DNA from: Glandiceps talaboti
Lineage: Eukaryota > Hemichordata > Enteropneusta > Spengelidae
Direction: 5' to 3'
NCBI RefSeq assembly: GCF_964340395.1
Contig: NC_135553.1
Span: 18,965,001-19,029,000, forward strand
Length of the DNA: 64,000 bases
Within the stretch, counting starts at the first letter, position 1, and every line of letters starts with the position of its first letter. The translations under genes were made by a program, and so were the position numbers. The notes below the pieces were generated by a model. That model did no database searches, had not been told where the DNA came from, and saw only the letters and a program-made list of their open reading frames with translations. Shown here piece after piece: positions 1 through 11,809 of the stretch.

Positions 1-701
1 TAGAACGATGCCAACATGGCGAGTATCTCTGTCTCGCTTACTTATTCTGTTAGACAAGTACGTTTCGCTGAGGTTTTCAACCCGCTGTTCGTTTCGTTAA
101 TAATCGGTCAAGGTCAGTGCAAAAATTGACCACGGTTCTGTAATTAAGATAAGTGTGTCTGTTGAAGGTTAGAGCGATTCTCAATTTAGTTAATAATTTG
201 TTATTTCTTTTGACATCGGGCGAAGTCTTGGAATGTGAGCGGGAATGTCGAGATTTACAGATAGGCGTACGAAGTAGTGCTTTTTTTATTGATGGATTAG
301 CTGAAATACCGTTGTAAAGTCAGACTTACTGAGAGATGAATACCAATTAGGTACGCATCGCTTTCCACACGTTTTATAAGTACCTAGAGAACTCATCCTT
401 GATGCAATCTAAAGAAATGTGGTTTTTGCGGTCGGGTCCTAATCGTTGACATGGTGTGGCGCCATGAAAAAAAATGACTTCAAAGAATATTAGACCCAAC
501 ATAATATGTAGTAATTGAATTACCTCAAAACCACACAAATACAGACGAAGCAATTCTAATAAGTGTGTATTGAGACCATGCTTCGATGTCTTCTCGAACT
601 TGAATGTAAGCGATGCACTTTAGAAGTATGTCCCAAAACGAAGTACGGCACCGTGATAAAACACACGCACAGACACAGAGATACACACACAGAGCCAGAC
701 A
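1..701. other. No gene recognised
   Basis: This stretch has no coding signal that I can support. An ATG at position 16 in a fair start context opens a frame of only about 37 codons, with a GTACGT donor-like site inside it. It could be the 5' exon of a gene lying elsewhere, but nothing confirms this. Confidence 0.4.
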
Positions 702-985
702 GTTATACATACATACATACATACATACATACATACATACATACATACATACATGCATACATGCATACATACATACATACATACATATATACATACATAC
801 ATACATACATACATACATACATACACAGACAGACACAGCCACAGACAGACAGACAGACAGACAGACACACAGACAGACAGACACACACACATACATACAT
901 ACATACATACATACATACATACATACATACATACATACATACATACATACATACATACATACAGAGACACACACACATACACACA
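702..985. repeat. Compound microsatellite (TACA)n/(CAGA)n
   Basis: The order is a TACA block, a CAGA block, a second TACA block and a short CACA tail. The Tyr/Ile/His/Thr and Met/Tyr/Val/Cys frames across it are translations of the repeat and not genes. The reverse complement of the array at 1773-2105 has the same block order. Confidence 0.95.
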
Positions 986-1772
986 CAAATCTACAGAAAG
1001 GCTAGCTATAGTTACAATCATAACATTTCTTCAATAGTAAATAGAGAATTGAACTAATATTTCTGTAATATAGTAAGTTCCTTTTCAGGGTATCAAAAGT
1101 TTATTTCTTAAAAATAAAAGGTCCTCGTGTTAGAATATCAAGGCATTTTCAACATGTATATACACATGTCTAGTCACAACGATTTGTCTGGCAGAAAGCC
1201 AATTTTGATGTCATTTATCCTGATTGTATCGAATGAAGAAGTGTTTTGGGGGAATTACACAAAAAGAACGATGAGTCATACGCGATGAAATCTCGCCGTC
1301 TCCGAGCGCCCGGCCAACTCTTCGTGCTACCGCTGCAGGTATAAATTTGCAGATATTGACGTGACCACAGGAAAAGATTACAAAATTCTCCTTACGATAG
1401 TATTTCATATCTTCATCGGGCTGGATCGTCGTCAATCCTGCCCTAACTTATGTTATTGAACTATACTGACGTCGAAAGTATAGCCCTCAGGTACAAATTT
1501 AAAGTAAAAATATATCTGGTAATATCAAAACTAATCTCACATTACAACTGTTAATTCGCTTCTTCTTCCTCTGACGTTAGTTCTGTACCCATTTGTTAAA
1601 TATATACATCGGTCTACAATTTTTGCTTGATATTTCCTTGAGCGCGACTATCAAGTCAATTATTTGTCAACCAAACTCTTAATGATACTGCGGTCTACAC
1701 CTCATCCTGTCTGGGGTAAAGGGTCCAAATAACATGATATTAAGATGGGTTGTAACCATTTTTACTTTTACC
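986..1772. other. Spacer between two inverted microsatellites, no gene recognised
   Basis: This is AT-rich sequence. A 74-codon minus-strand frame (1435 to 1211) has no family resemblance that I recognise, and no convincing splice partners are visible. Confidence 0.4.
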
Positions 1773-1887
1773 TATGTATGTATGTATGTATGTATGTATG
1801 TATGTATGTATGTATGTATGTATGTATGTATGTATGTATGTATGTATGCATGCATGCATGCATGCATGCCTGCCTCCATGTCTGCCC

Positions 1888-1933
<46 letters not shown>

Positions 1934-2105
1934 GTGTGTGTGTGTGTCTGTCTGTCTCTCTGTCGGTCTGTCTATGTGCATGTATGTATGTATGTATGTA
2001 TGTATGTATGTATGTATGTATGTATGTATGTATGTATGTGTGTATGTGTGTATGTGTGTATGTGTGTATGTATGTGTGTATGTGTGTGTGTGTATGTATG
2101 TATCC
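1773..2105. repeat. Compound microsatellite (TATG)n/(TGTC)n/(TGTA)n
   Basis: The order is a TATG block, a short GCAT block, a TGTC block, a second TATG block and TGTG-rich sequence. It mirrors the array at 702-985 in inverted orientation. Confidence 0.95.
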
Positions 2106-5100
2106 ATTCTTTGCCAGTGTAATACATTCAAATTATACATGATCTTTGATATTTCAGGACAAACTAAATGGAGGGAGTGTAATTGATAACATAAAAAAAC
2201 CCTTCAGATTACAATATTTTTTGTCAAATGTTGAAATACAAGTATTATCTGTCCTTTAAGGTCTTGTCTTTTGTAACTGTATTCGACATCTCGTTAATAT
2301 CATAACAATTTCGATATCATTGCTGTGATTAAACAGAGAATCGAAATTATTTGTCATTCAGAACATTATTGGTCTATTGGAGGGTCTATGATTATGTATA
2401 TTCATCGATTAATATACAAACATAATAATTCGGGATTTTATGCCCTCTACATGGCACATCTTCATAATGGTAACGGGGAAATTATAATATGACGTTATCT
2501 GTGACATTCTCTCAGGCAAGAGCTGATATTTCTTATGGACAGTCCCGTAAAAGAGGCTGTGGTTTACAACGTTAGGCTATGAATGGTTTCGCATATGTCG
2601 GAAGAGTTAACTGTAATATAGTATGTATTTACACCTTTTAATGAAATGCAATTCCCGTCTTGATTTGTGCGTTTTAAAAATTCAATGTACAATTCGACTC
2701 ATTTGTCGAGATGTTTGGATATATATCCTGTGCATTTATTTTACCGAACAACTGACAGTTTGCACTGTGTAATAATATGGGAAATCCTTATTAAATATGT
2801 TGAACACTCTGAGCCATGGCTATGTGGTGATTTCCTGGACAGCAGTTTGTGTCAGGCACAGGTGTGTCTTATAATACTTATAATGGTAATTTACGGCAAT
2901 TGTTTCAATATAGCTTCTCTATATATACATATGGTGTAAACAAGAGTAATCATCGGACATACGTGTAGAAGGTAAAATCATACACGCTTCGTCATAAAAA
3001 ACATTCCGGCGTTCGTCACAGAATTGTCTTCAGAACCATGTGCAACATTTTTAGCCAAATAAAGACTATATTAATGAAGACGTCAATCTTTATTTGGAAT
3101 TTAGTCCATATTTAGAGACAACGACGGTATACATACATAATATGTCTGGGCGGCTCTATTTGATATTTTCACGGCGTTCTGTATACATATGTACTAGGCT
3201 AAGCGTGTAAATTTACTACATATATAAGCCTTATGGCTACTTTGAACAAAACACCCCCGCATGTCCAATACAAGCAGACAGCAGAATTTGAATAGACCAA
3301 ATATTATTAACGTCAGACTAGACGACGCACTAATCAAAGTCCCTAACAGACTAATATTACACTGACATAATTTCAACTACGAGTAAGACACACAATTAAG
3401 TGATTGCAAAGGGAAATTGATTTCTGGACCAGTGTTAACTTTTATCAAGATTTACACTGGGCATGAAGGAACAAATAGACTTGACACCACAACTTGCTTA
3501 TCGGATCTACCCAAGCTTTTTAACTTGAATGAGTCATCTCTGTTATTATCTCCCAGTACAGCGCAAGGACATTTCTAGCTATGAAAATTAAGTTGTTGCA
3601 ATGTTGTTGCAAGAAAACGAGAAGCATTTCCTAGCATTCTGTCCTCGTTATGATGAACTGAGAAGGAAATTCCTCCCAAGATGGTTTTACGAAAACCCTT
3701 CATATGATAAATTTATATCACTGGTAAACTCACAAAATGTCACAAAGTTAAATAAGTGCATTAATATTTGAAATGCATTTGTAGCGAGTGCAGAGAACGA
3801 CAAGTCGTTCAGTCCAGAAGAATACACATGTTTTCGGAAATGGCTGAAGCAATAGAGGGCGCTATTCCTCGAAATATATTGGTAGAATAAAAAGGAAGTG
3901 CGTGAGTTGGTGATATCCATAATCATACTTTAAGTCTGAATGACCTAGAAATGACAATTAAAATCGGAAGGAAACTTTCAACCATTCATTTTATCGAATT
4001 TCCTGAAACTGCAATAAACGTTAATTTTTGCACAGATGCGTGCTCATGGAGTTGGCATCTGACAACCAGTGGCATTGGAATTTTTCAAATCATGTCGTAG
4101 AGGGCGTCATTTTTTTATTTCGCCAGACTGAATATAGGGTTGGTCGGTGGGATTAAGTAAGGGCGCCATCATTTGGGTTTGAACAACAACACATGTTTAA
4201 ATGTATACAATGGTACCCAAATATGTCAATGCAATAGGGATGTTGTACCCTTCGCAGTCTGAGAGTCAACAACAGATTTTAAACATACAGGAAAATAACC
4301 TATTGCAGTTCTCATGCAGTGTCAATGTGTAGATTTAGGTAAACTATCCATCTACAGGTAATACAAACATTACAGAGACATACATGGTCTTGCGATTTAC
4401 AATTTATTCTGTAATATTTTCTTATCAGAGGCACACAAACAAAATTGTACATTTCATCAGAATCTCTACGGCTGCGTACAAATCACCTAGCTTCTAAATT
4501 CTACAAAATAACATGTTTTTCCTAATTTTAGGCTGTCACAGAAAAGTAAAGCTCAATGTGTTCTATAAGATTTAGACACTTCCAAGGAAACCATTTTTAT
4601 TTGGCCTGCGTCATGCAGATGTGATTCAGGAAAACATGTCCACAGAAAGTCTGGTTCATTTAGTTCATCAAAGGTTGGTTGTAAAGGTTATATCATTACA
4701 CTGACGTGTGTTTACAATTGAATTTGCTGTTCTATACTCTAAGTAAAAATAGATAAAAAGGCGAGAATGAAAAACTACATAACATTGCACTTCAAGTTCA
4801 ATTGCAGGTGAGTGTTTATCGAGGCAGTGACAAATGAACTAAATGAGTACAGTACCAATCAGAAATCTATGAAACACACAATTAAAAACAGTGCTTGCAT
4901 TTATTTGTATATGCAAATTAGAATTTATGAATGAACTGACTGGGAGACAGAATAAATCCAACCCTAACATACTATAAACCTGGACATTTTTGCTACAGAC
5001 TTATTTCACTGGACACACAAAAATGCAAGAAATAAGTAGTGACTAAAATGCCTTTTTGTACATGAACACAATGTACCAGTCTGGTGATTAGTCAAAAATT

Positions 5101-7133
5101 AGCCTTTGAGAACTAAATGAAGACTGCAAAAATAGGTTTTTGACACATAAACAATTCAAATTTGTACAGTTTTTGGTCAGTATCACAGGATAAAAACCTG
5201 TACTAACACAAACAAAAATTACTAAATAAAAGTGCACTTTTAACCAATGCAGTTGACCCCTGTCTATTCAGCTATCACATGAACAATTACAACCTTTTTT
5301 ATACATACTTAGCGTTACAACTACAGTATGTCAAGTAGCAATGAACTGAGATGATCTTTCTTGCCATATGATCATATAACATTTTCAGTAACACTACTAA
5401 TCGTGCAGTTTCCTCAACAGCCATTTCACTCCAGTCCAGATTTTAGCATTCATATACAAAGTTCAAAGTTCAACAAACTAAATGCACTTACAAACAAGAA
5501 AATCAACAGCAGTTTTCCCCTATACATAGGGTTACATTTGGCAATGACATCTACTTCTACAACCATATGTTGTAAATTGTAAAACTTTTTATAAAAGATG
5601 CACTTACATTTTGCACTTATTAAAGGAGAAATGCCACTCCAGGAAATGAAGTTATTTTCATAAACTATGGGTTGTGGAGAGTCATTTCATGATTTTGACA
5701 TCACCTACAATTACAAATTACGGCAACAAAGGAGAATATAGGTAGAGAGGTACATAGACAGCAAGTAATTCACTTTGATTCAAGTGATATACCAGAAAGT
5801 ATCATTCCCTTTTCCTAAGCTACTATACAGACTTTTGAAAATGATACAACTGTTGCTGCACAAACTCTTTAGAGCAACATCATATCTGCCCTTTGAATTT
5901 TTTAAAAAGTTCAACATTTACTGACAAAATAAAGTGACAGAAATCAAACATGACCTATTATAATGTGATCTGCTTACTGTGTTTTGACTGTATGACACAT
6001 ATCAAGGCAATACGCAATGTTCCAGTTACCAAAGTTCTAGCCTTTTCACAGGTAAGCATCGCAAGAGGGTGCCCCAGATTTAGGAAAGTGAAGGTTAAAT
6101 TTTCAACATGGAGTCTGATCATATGACAATACAAGAAGCTATGAATAAAATGAGTGTGTAAGAACTTCATCAGATGTTCTTACAACAGCATTACAGGCGT
6201 GGTTAGGCATGTTTTGATTACTGGTAGTCGCTAATAAAATGGTACAGTGGAAAAAACCTGAAAAACAAATGATGGCTTTGCATCTGCTGTCTTTATACTA
6301 CAATACTCAACAATTCTGGCCTCACTATCAGCTTCAAAATGTCTTGCGAACAGCACCCCTAGTGGCAAAAAACATGAAATCTTTTATCTTTCTAACAACC
6401 GGAATATGGTGTACTGATTCACATACTTGCCTTAACATTAAAATATCTTCCAAGGCATTCACCAACTACATACACATCTGGGTAATTTTTTTTCGATGAA
6501 CACAAAGATTCAGAGCATTGGTTTTATATATATTTTTCATTTGGTTATCAAATTGGTCTGAACATGGAATATAAGAAATTCAGTGTGTGACACTTGTATG
6601 ACATTCCAATACTAATTACCCGGCAACGTCTCAAGTATTTACATATTAGAAACCCTTATGCTTACACCAAAAGATCTGTACCAAATAATCAAAATTAATT
6701 CTTACAGTACACATTTAGAAATGTGACCCCAATAATAGACCCTCGTGGGAGGGTCTATGCCTCAATCATAAAAAAAAAGAAAGAATTATCTGAAAAATTT
6801 GAACTAGCATGACCCAACTTTCATGTAAAAACAAATTGTGTACACAACTATTACTGAGTAAGTAAGTACATAGCCATATTGCATACGACTACAATGGTTG
6901 GAAACATTAGGTAATTTCGGGATAAACACTGTTAGCTGAATCTCAATGTCATAAACCACAGGCCTCTTTACGACACCGTCCAAAACGTACCCACCAAGTG
7001 GTACATGTATGTGCTCTAGACTGCGAGAATGGCTGAATCTGTACTGCATAGTTACAGATTCAATGCCATGGACAGGCTAGCTAACAGCTTTCATCTTCAA
7101 CTTGTCCAAAGTATAATTTTCAGTTGATGTCTT
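2106..7133. other. Gene-poor AT-rich region, possibly including the 3' UTR of the ankyrin gene
   Basis: No frame here looks like a real exon. The part next to 7134 must include the 3' UTR of the minus-strand ankyrin gene. Several AATAAA hexamers on the minus strand (for example near 4900-4905 and 4403-4408) could be its poly(A) signal, but I cannot choose among them. A short palindromic element with CATAGACCCTC-like ends lies near 6738-6762. Confidence 0.4.
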
Positions 7134-10100
7134 TCAATCACTTTCCATGCTGAGACCAGTAGCGCCCTCTAGTGTTGAAGTCAGTATTTGAAGGATTTCT
7201 TGCTGTTCCATATCACTTGCCATCTGTATGGGAGTGAAATCACCCATCTTGGCATTCACATCAGCACCTCCAATAACCAGGGCTTGGCATACTTCTGTAT
7301 GACCTAGTAGGGTAGTACACATAAATAAATTATGAAGTGAAGTCATTCTATGTATGCTATACAAACGACTAACATGGAATTCTAGAGGTTAATTTTACAA
7401 TAAAGTATAGCACAGTATAGGATGACTGCACAATGTCACACAAGCTCAGTAAGTGAACATTGTTCTTTTTGGACCCCCCCTCCCCCTCAACCTACATTCA
7501 CAAGTGCAACTTCACATGTTTATATATGATGTAAACCACGGTGCAAAATGTAGCAGTCACACCACTATGATCAATGCAACCTTATGAACCTGTTTACTGA
7601 GATGATGGTAAACACATCAAAATACTACCGGAAACCCAGCACTGTGTGTCACATTAGAAGTAAATTTTTATCAACTAATTTTAATCAACATCTCAGTAGT
7701 AAATACAGAAGCTGTTAACATTGCAGGCGTGAAAGTTTTTGAAATTTGGTTAGAAGTTAAATGAATGAAGAACATGTTCTTGGTACATGTTTACATTTTT
7801 TAGCCTGATCGCCTCCTCTGATCAGGCTAAAAAATGTAAACATGTACCAAGAAGGTCAATTCAGGCAAAATAACGAAGATAAAATAGCAATGAACGATTA
7901 GCCGACATCTACATTTGATTTTAATCAGATTGGCTTATTTCAAGCTTGTGTGACACTGTGCGATCGTCCCCAAGGTAGAGCTATATTTATGTATTCCTAT
8001 TCAAGGACAAGGCACTTTCCAGCCAGGCAGAAACAAAATGGCAAGGTAAACATTAATGAGAACTCAATAATCATGATAATCATGTAAATTTTCTTTTAGT
8101 GTTTTCCTACAAAGTGCTTTGCAATCATTATCCCTGGCACAGACCTATAAAGCCACAATGCATTGGCCTTTATGTTTCAAGTTCTTGGACAACATGCAAT
8201 CAATTAAAGCCTCTGATATGCATGTATGATTTAATCATTCACATACCAACCTCTGTTCTTCCAGGTCCCCATTCATTTATGCAGCTGGGATCAAGGGAGC
8301 ACAATAGTGATTTAAATTTAGAGCTTTAGCCATTCAGAAACAAATGGGCAGCAGTGAGGCTAGAACTGACACCCTTAACATTCTAAGCCAGACATTCTTA
8401 CTATTAAACCATCATATGACTCCAAAAATTAACTTTACAACTTCTGATTTCCTTATTACATGATCCATCCCCTTTCAACATCAACACACAAGATTTACAG
8501 TTCTATCGCACAATGTCACACAAGCTCAATAAGCAAACTTTGTTCATTTAGGGGGAGGGGATGGGAGGGGAAGGGAGGGGTGTCTGGCATCAATGTGATT
8601 GATGAACTTTATTCATCTACCAAAATTTCAACGGAAAACTTTCACTCCTTTAATGATAACAGTTTTTGTATTTACTACTGAGATGTTGATAAGCTGATAA
8701 AAATAAAAATTTATTCTCGTGTGAGATATGGTGCTAGGTTTCTCGTAGTACTTTAGTGTTTTTACAATCAATCGTAGTGGTGTGACCGACAGTTTTCATC
8801 ACAGATTACCTCATGTATAAACGTTTGTTGTACTTGTGAATATTTGTTTTGGGGAGGAGGGAGGCAGTTTTGACCTAAATGAATGATGTTCGTTTTGTTG
8901 AGCTTGTGCAACATTGTGCAATCATCCCTAATACTGAAGTAACACATACCATGCATGACAGCTAAATGTAATGGTGTAGCGTTCTCACACTGTGGATTGA
9001 CAACATTAGGATTTGCATGACCTTTCTGTACTAAGGTCTTAACCACGGTATCGTACCCTAGATTGGCTGCAGCATGCAATGGTGTATTCCCTGTATCTGC
9101 TGGTTCATTCACATCAGCTCTAGGTTGGACCTGTCAGACAAAATGAGATCATGTCATCAGTGGAATTAACTAAATGTATAATAATATACTACCATTGCTG
9201 ATGCAACAATAAATGCTATGATCAGATTTGGAAATAAAATTTTATTCAGACATGTAATACTTGTTTGTCCATTACCAAGAATGTAAATTATTACATACAA
9301 TGTACATTATGTATATGTATGTACCAGAGATTACTTGCACCGGTGCATGCATACAAGTGGTATTTGCACTACAGTGCAATACCAAAAACATTATTGCATA
9401 CCTTTATATGCAAATTGCATACCATTATATGCAAATGAGGACATGAATGTTCATTTTATACAAAAGCATGTCATTGCATAGTGTAATTTTTTCGGAAATG
9501 TACTGTTTCGGATAAACATATGTAATAATAACTGAACCTCATGCCATGCAAGTGCAAGTGTGGGTACTCAGGGGTATTTGCACTCCTGCTTGCAGTATTG
9601 TCTGCTGCACTTTCACTCTCTACACTCATGAAAGTACAATGTACTGGCACAGAGAACACTGAAAACACTCTTGCCGGCCCATATTCTATCATAGTCGAGG
9701 TGTATACATCTACACTAAAATGGTGTACACATTATATATGCATACTTGATTTTGTATCAAATATAGACTTTATAATATGATGTGTGTGTGTGTGTGTATG
9801 TGTGTGTGTGTGTGTGTGATTCTCAATATCACAACCCATGTGTTTTGATTCTGTCTGTTACTGTACTCACCTTTGTAAGAAGGAATGAAAGAATGACAGG
9901 CTGGTTGTACATCACTGCAGTAAACATTAACGTTCTATTGCTAGAGTCTTTAACAAGGGGGCTCACCCGCTGGCTTTTCATCAAATAGTACAACACTTCA
10001 CTATAGCCATACTGTGTTGCTTGGAATGCTCTCGTCACAGTTAACGTGTCCTCTTTTTGGGTCTTATTCACAGCATTGTCAGAAACATCTCCTCCAACAG

Positions 10101-11070
10101 TGCCCCTACTCTTAACATTTCGGTAAAAGTTTACCACAGCATACCACACATTCAGGAGTGCAAAGGAGCGAGTTGCCAGCATCATTTGAGCAAACTCTTT
10201 ATTTCTAGTTGAGATTTTCACATCTGATAGCAGTTTTTTGTACTCGGCATTTCTCTCTGAAGACAATATATCCAGGATATCAAGAAAAAGATGGGCTCCT
10301 TTTGCACTGGTCAACTTAGATGGATATTCTTTGAAAACAGCTGATTGCAAGTTACTCAGATCTGACTCTCTGACTTTACCAGTTCTTATACCTTCAGCAA
10401 AAGCCATAGTGAACTCATCATGAAGTATACTAACTTCTAATGTAAAAATATTGTCTCTCTGTGTATCTGGGAACTCGGTCATCCAGAAATGAGCAAACTT
10501 GACAAAGTTGTCTGCAGAATAACACCACATGGAAAGTTCACTGACCATTTCATTTGCGCGTTTTAACCATTGACCGACAGCATTGGGGTCTAGGAATTCC
10601 AACATTTCATCAAAGTCTCCCTGTCTTCTTGTTCCTGATCCCTGTCTTGACAAGTCACTGTTTGTACTACTGCTTGATGATGGTCTTGAACCAACAGGAG
10701 GTAGCGGCTCTTTAGTATGTGGCCATTCACCCCTTGATAAGGACGGCACGTGGGGTACTCCTCTACTAGTATCACCAATTGATGTGGTGTTATTTGTTTT
10801 ACCACTTCTGTTTTTTGGCCTGGCACCTGTTGATTTTGGTCTTGCCCCTGAGGAGGCGGGAGCTGGCGGTCTGGGCTGATATTTTGTACCATTGGGGAGA
10901 TAACGATCACCTTTGAATATTAAAGCCGTACCAGGTCTGCTATCAAGATTTAGTGAATCAAATGAAGTGGGTAAGTCAAAGTCATTATCACTGAGCTCTT
11001 CATCACTATCACGTATGGTCAATCTAGACACACAGATCAAGTCTCTCAGATCTCTCACATTTCGAGCCAT
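7134..11070 (-). CDS. Ankyrin-repeat protein, three coding exons, 516 aa
   Basis: Coding exons on the minus strand are 11070-9871, 9130-8950 and 7303-7134. Donors are GTGAGT and GTATGT, acceptors end in CAG and TAG, and phases 0 and 1 join cleanly. The start ATG at 11070 opens a 400-codon first exon. Residues 1-60 are acidic, then a Pro/Ser/Gly-rich low-complexity stretch runs to about 150. A predicted globular segment (about 155-330) belongs to no family I can name. From about 342 to the C-terminus there are four to five ankyrin repeats. The exon junctions restore repeat consensus: exon 2 holds a TPLHAAANLG motif, and the exon 2/3 joint gives TPLHLAVMHGHTEV. Ankyrin repeats bind proteins, but the partner and pathway are unknown. 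No signal peptide or membrane segment is evident. It is head-to-head with gene 1. Untranslated exons were not sought. Confidence 0.85.
7421..7970. mobile_element. MITE with GGGACGATCGCAC-type ends (degenerate copy)
   Basis: The left end contains GCACAATGTCACACAAGCTC. The right end contains its inverted counterpart ending in GCGATCGTCCC. The element lies in intron 2 of the ankyrin gene and is interrupted by a hairpin-bearing repeat at about 7740-7935. Related copies lie at 8505-8929 and in intron 3 of genes 3, 4 and 5. Confidence 0.65.
7777..7853. repeat. Perfect 34-bp palindrome (hairpin) with 9-nt loop
   Basis: Arms 7777-7810 and 7820-7853 are exact reverse complements, separated by GCCTCCTCT. 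Sequence flanking the right arm, including GATTAGCCGACATCTACAT, recurs at 19981-20090. The hairpin is therefore part of a dispersed element nested in the MITE. Confidence 0.9.
8092..8420. repeat. Dispersed repeat, SINE-like in size
   Basis: This segment shares blocks, for example ACCATTCAGAAACAAA-like, with 36110-36340. Its left part resembles 19195-19340 (AAAGTGCTT, CTGGCA...GA..TATA). The type of element is not certain. Confidence 0.45.
8505..8929. mobile_element. MITE, same family as 39158-39519
   Basis: Terminal inverted repeats are ATCGCACAATGTCACACAAGCTC at the left and its degenerate complement ending ATCATCCC at the right. The body includes a G-rich tract. It lies in intron 2 of the ankyrin gene. 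No transposase is encoded. Confidence 0.7.
9780..9818. repeat. (GT)n microsatellite
   Basis: A short GT dinucleotide run with one TATG interruption, in intron 1 of the ankyrin gene. Confidence 0.9.
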
Positions 11071-11809
11071 TATTGGACAACAAATAAACTACTTATGCTA
11101 ACTAGATGCAAATTTTGTTAAATTATAATGATTTCAATGATTAATGAAGGGTATTACCGAATCATTTATGCCACTAAATCATGGATGCCAGTTTATTTCA
11201 ATCTGCAATCTGATGTCAAGGCCTAGAAACACACAGGTAAGCAATGCAGGTAGACGGAATTTACATCGCCACGCAAACTTGAAGAAAAATATGAGATTTC
11301 TTGTGAGCAGAGTCGCAAGTTCTGGAAAGAAGTACCCCATTAACTGGAACATATCATAAAGTCGGTGAGGACGATGAGATGGTGCTCCCCGGAGTACTCA
11401 TTCATGGATGACAAGCTTATTTCCGTGTCCCTCGCCAATACTGTACACCATTCACAAATTTAGTAACTTGGTAACGACGACGCGACGCTTCGCGTTGAAC
11501 TGTTGTTTACTTTCGTAAAGCACGTCTACAGACTACCATTCACCGTTCGCCACTTTCATGTTTCCCTTAGGACGATAGTGAATCAAGATCACACGATATA
11601 CAACTACCTCTCTCCATGAGTTTGTGGAAAGTTGTCGATGACGGCTGCTTGTCCAAAATGAGTGAGGAATTTGTATCGGCAACTGCCTTAGTGCGCAGAC
11701 TCTAAACTATATTCCCAACTATGTAACGAGAAATTCTATTGGTTGTTCGGACAGGCATGATGAAGGTCAAAGGTTATACTCATCTCTCACTGCAGCAGAA
11801 GCACTCAAA
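11071..11809. promoter_or_regulatory. Shared intergenic region of a divergent gene pair
   Basis: The ankyrin gene and gene 1 start on opposite strands 739 bp apart, so both promoters must lie here unless untranslated exons intervene. The segment near 11465-11530 is richer in CpG than its surroundings (GACGACGCGACGCTTCGCG). A CTATTGG motif (inverted CCAAT box) lies at about 11738. Transcription starts cannot be placed. Confidence 0.5.

Noticed and set aside
16-130. ATG near the left edge with a donor-like GTACGT
   Set aside because: Too short, with no partner exon visible; it cannot be told from chance.
525-1057. Overlapping frames of 90-160 codons rich in Met/Tyr/Val/Cys or Tyr/Ile/His/Thr
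   Set aside because: They are translations of the TACA/CAGA microsatellite in several frames on both strands.
1211-1435. A 74-codon minus-strand frame
   Set aside because: Short, no family resemblance, and between two microsatellites.
1734-2186. Frames of 120-150 codons over the TATG/TGTC array
   Set aside because: A microsatellite translation with no unique coding sequence.
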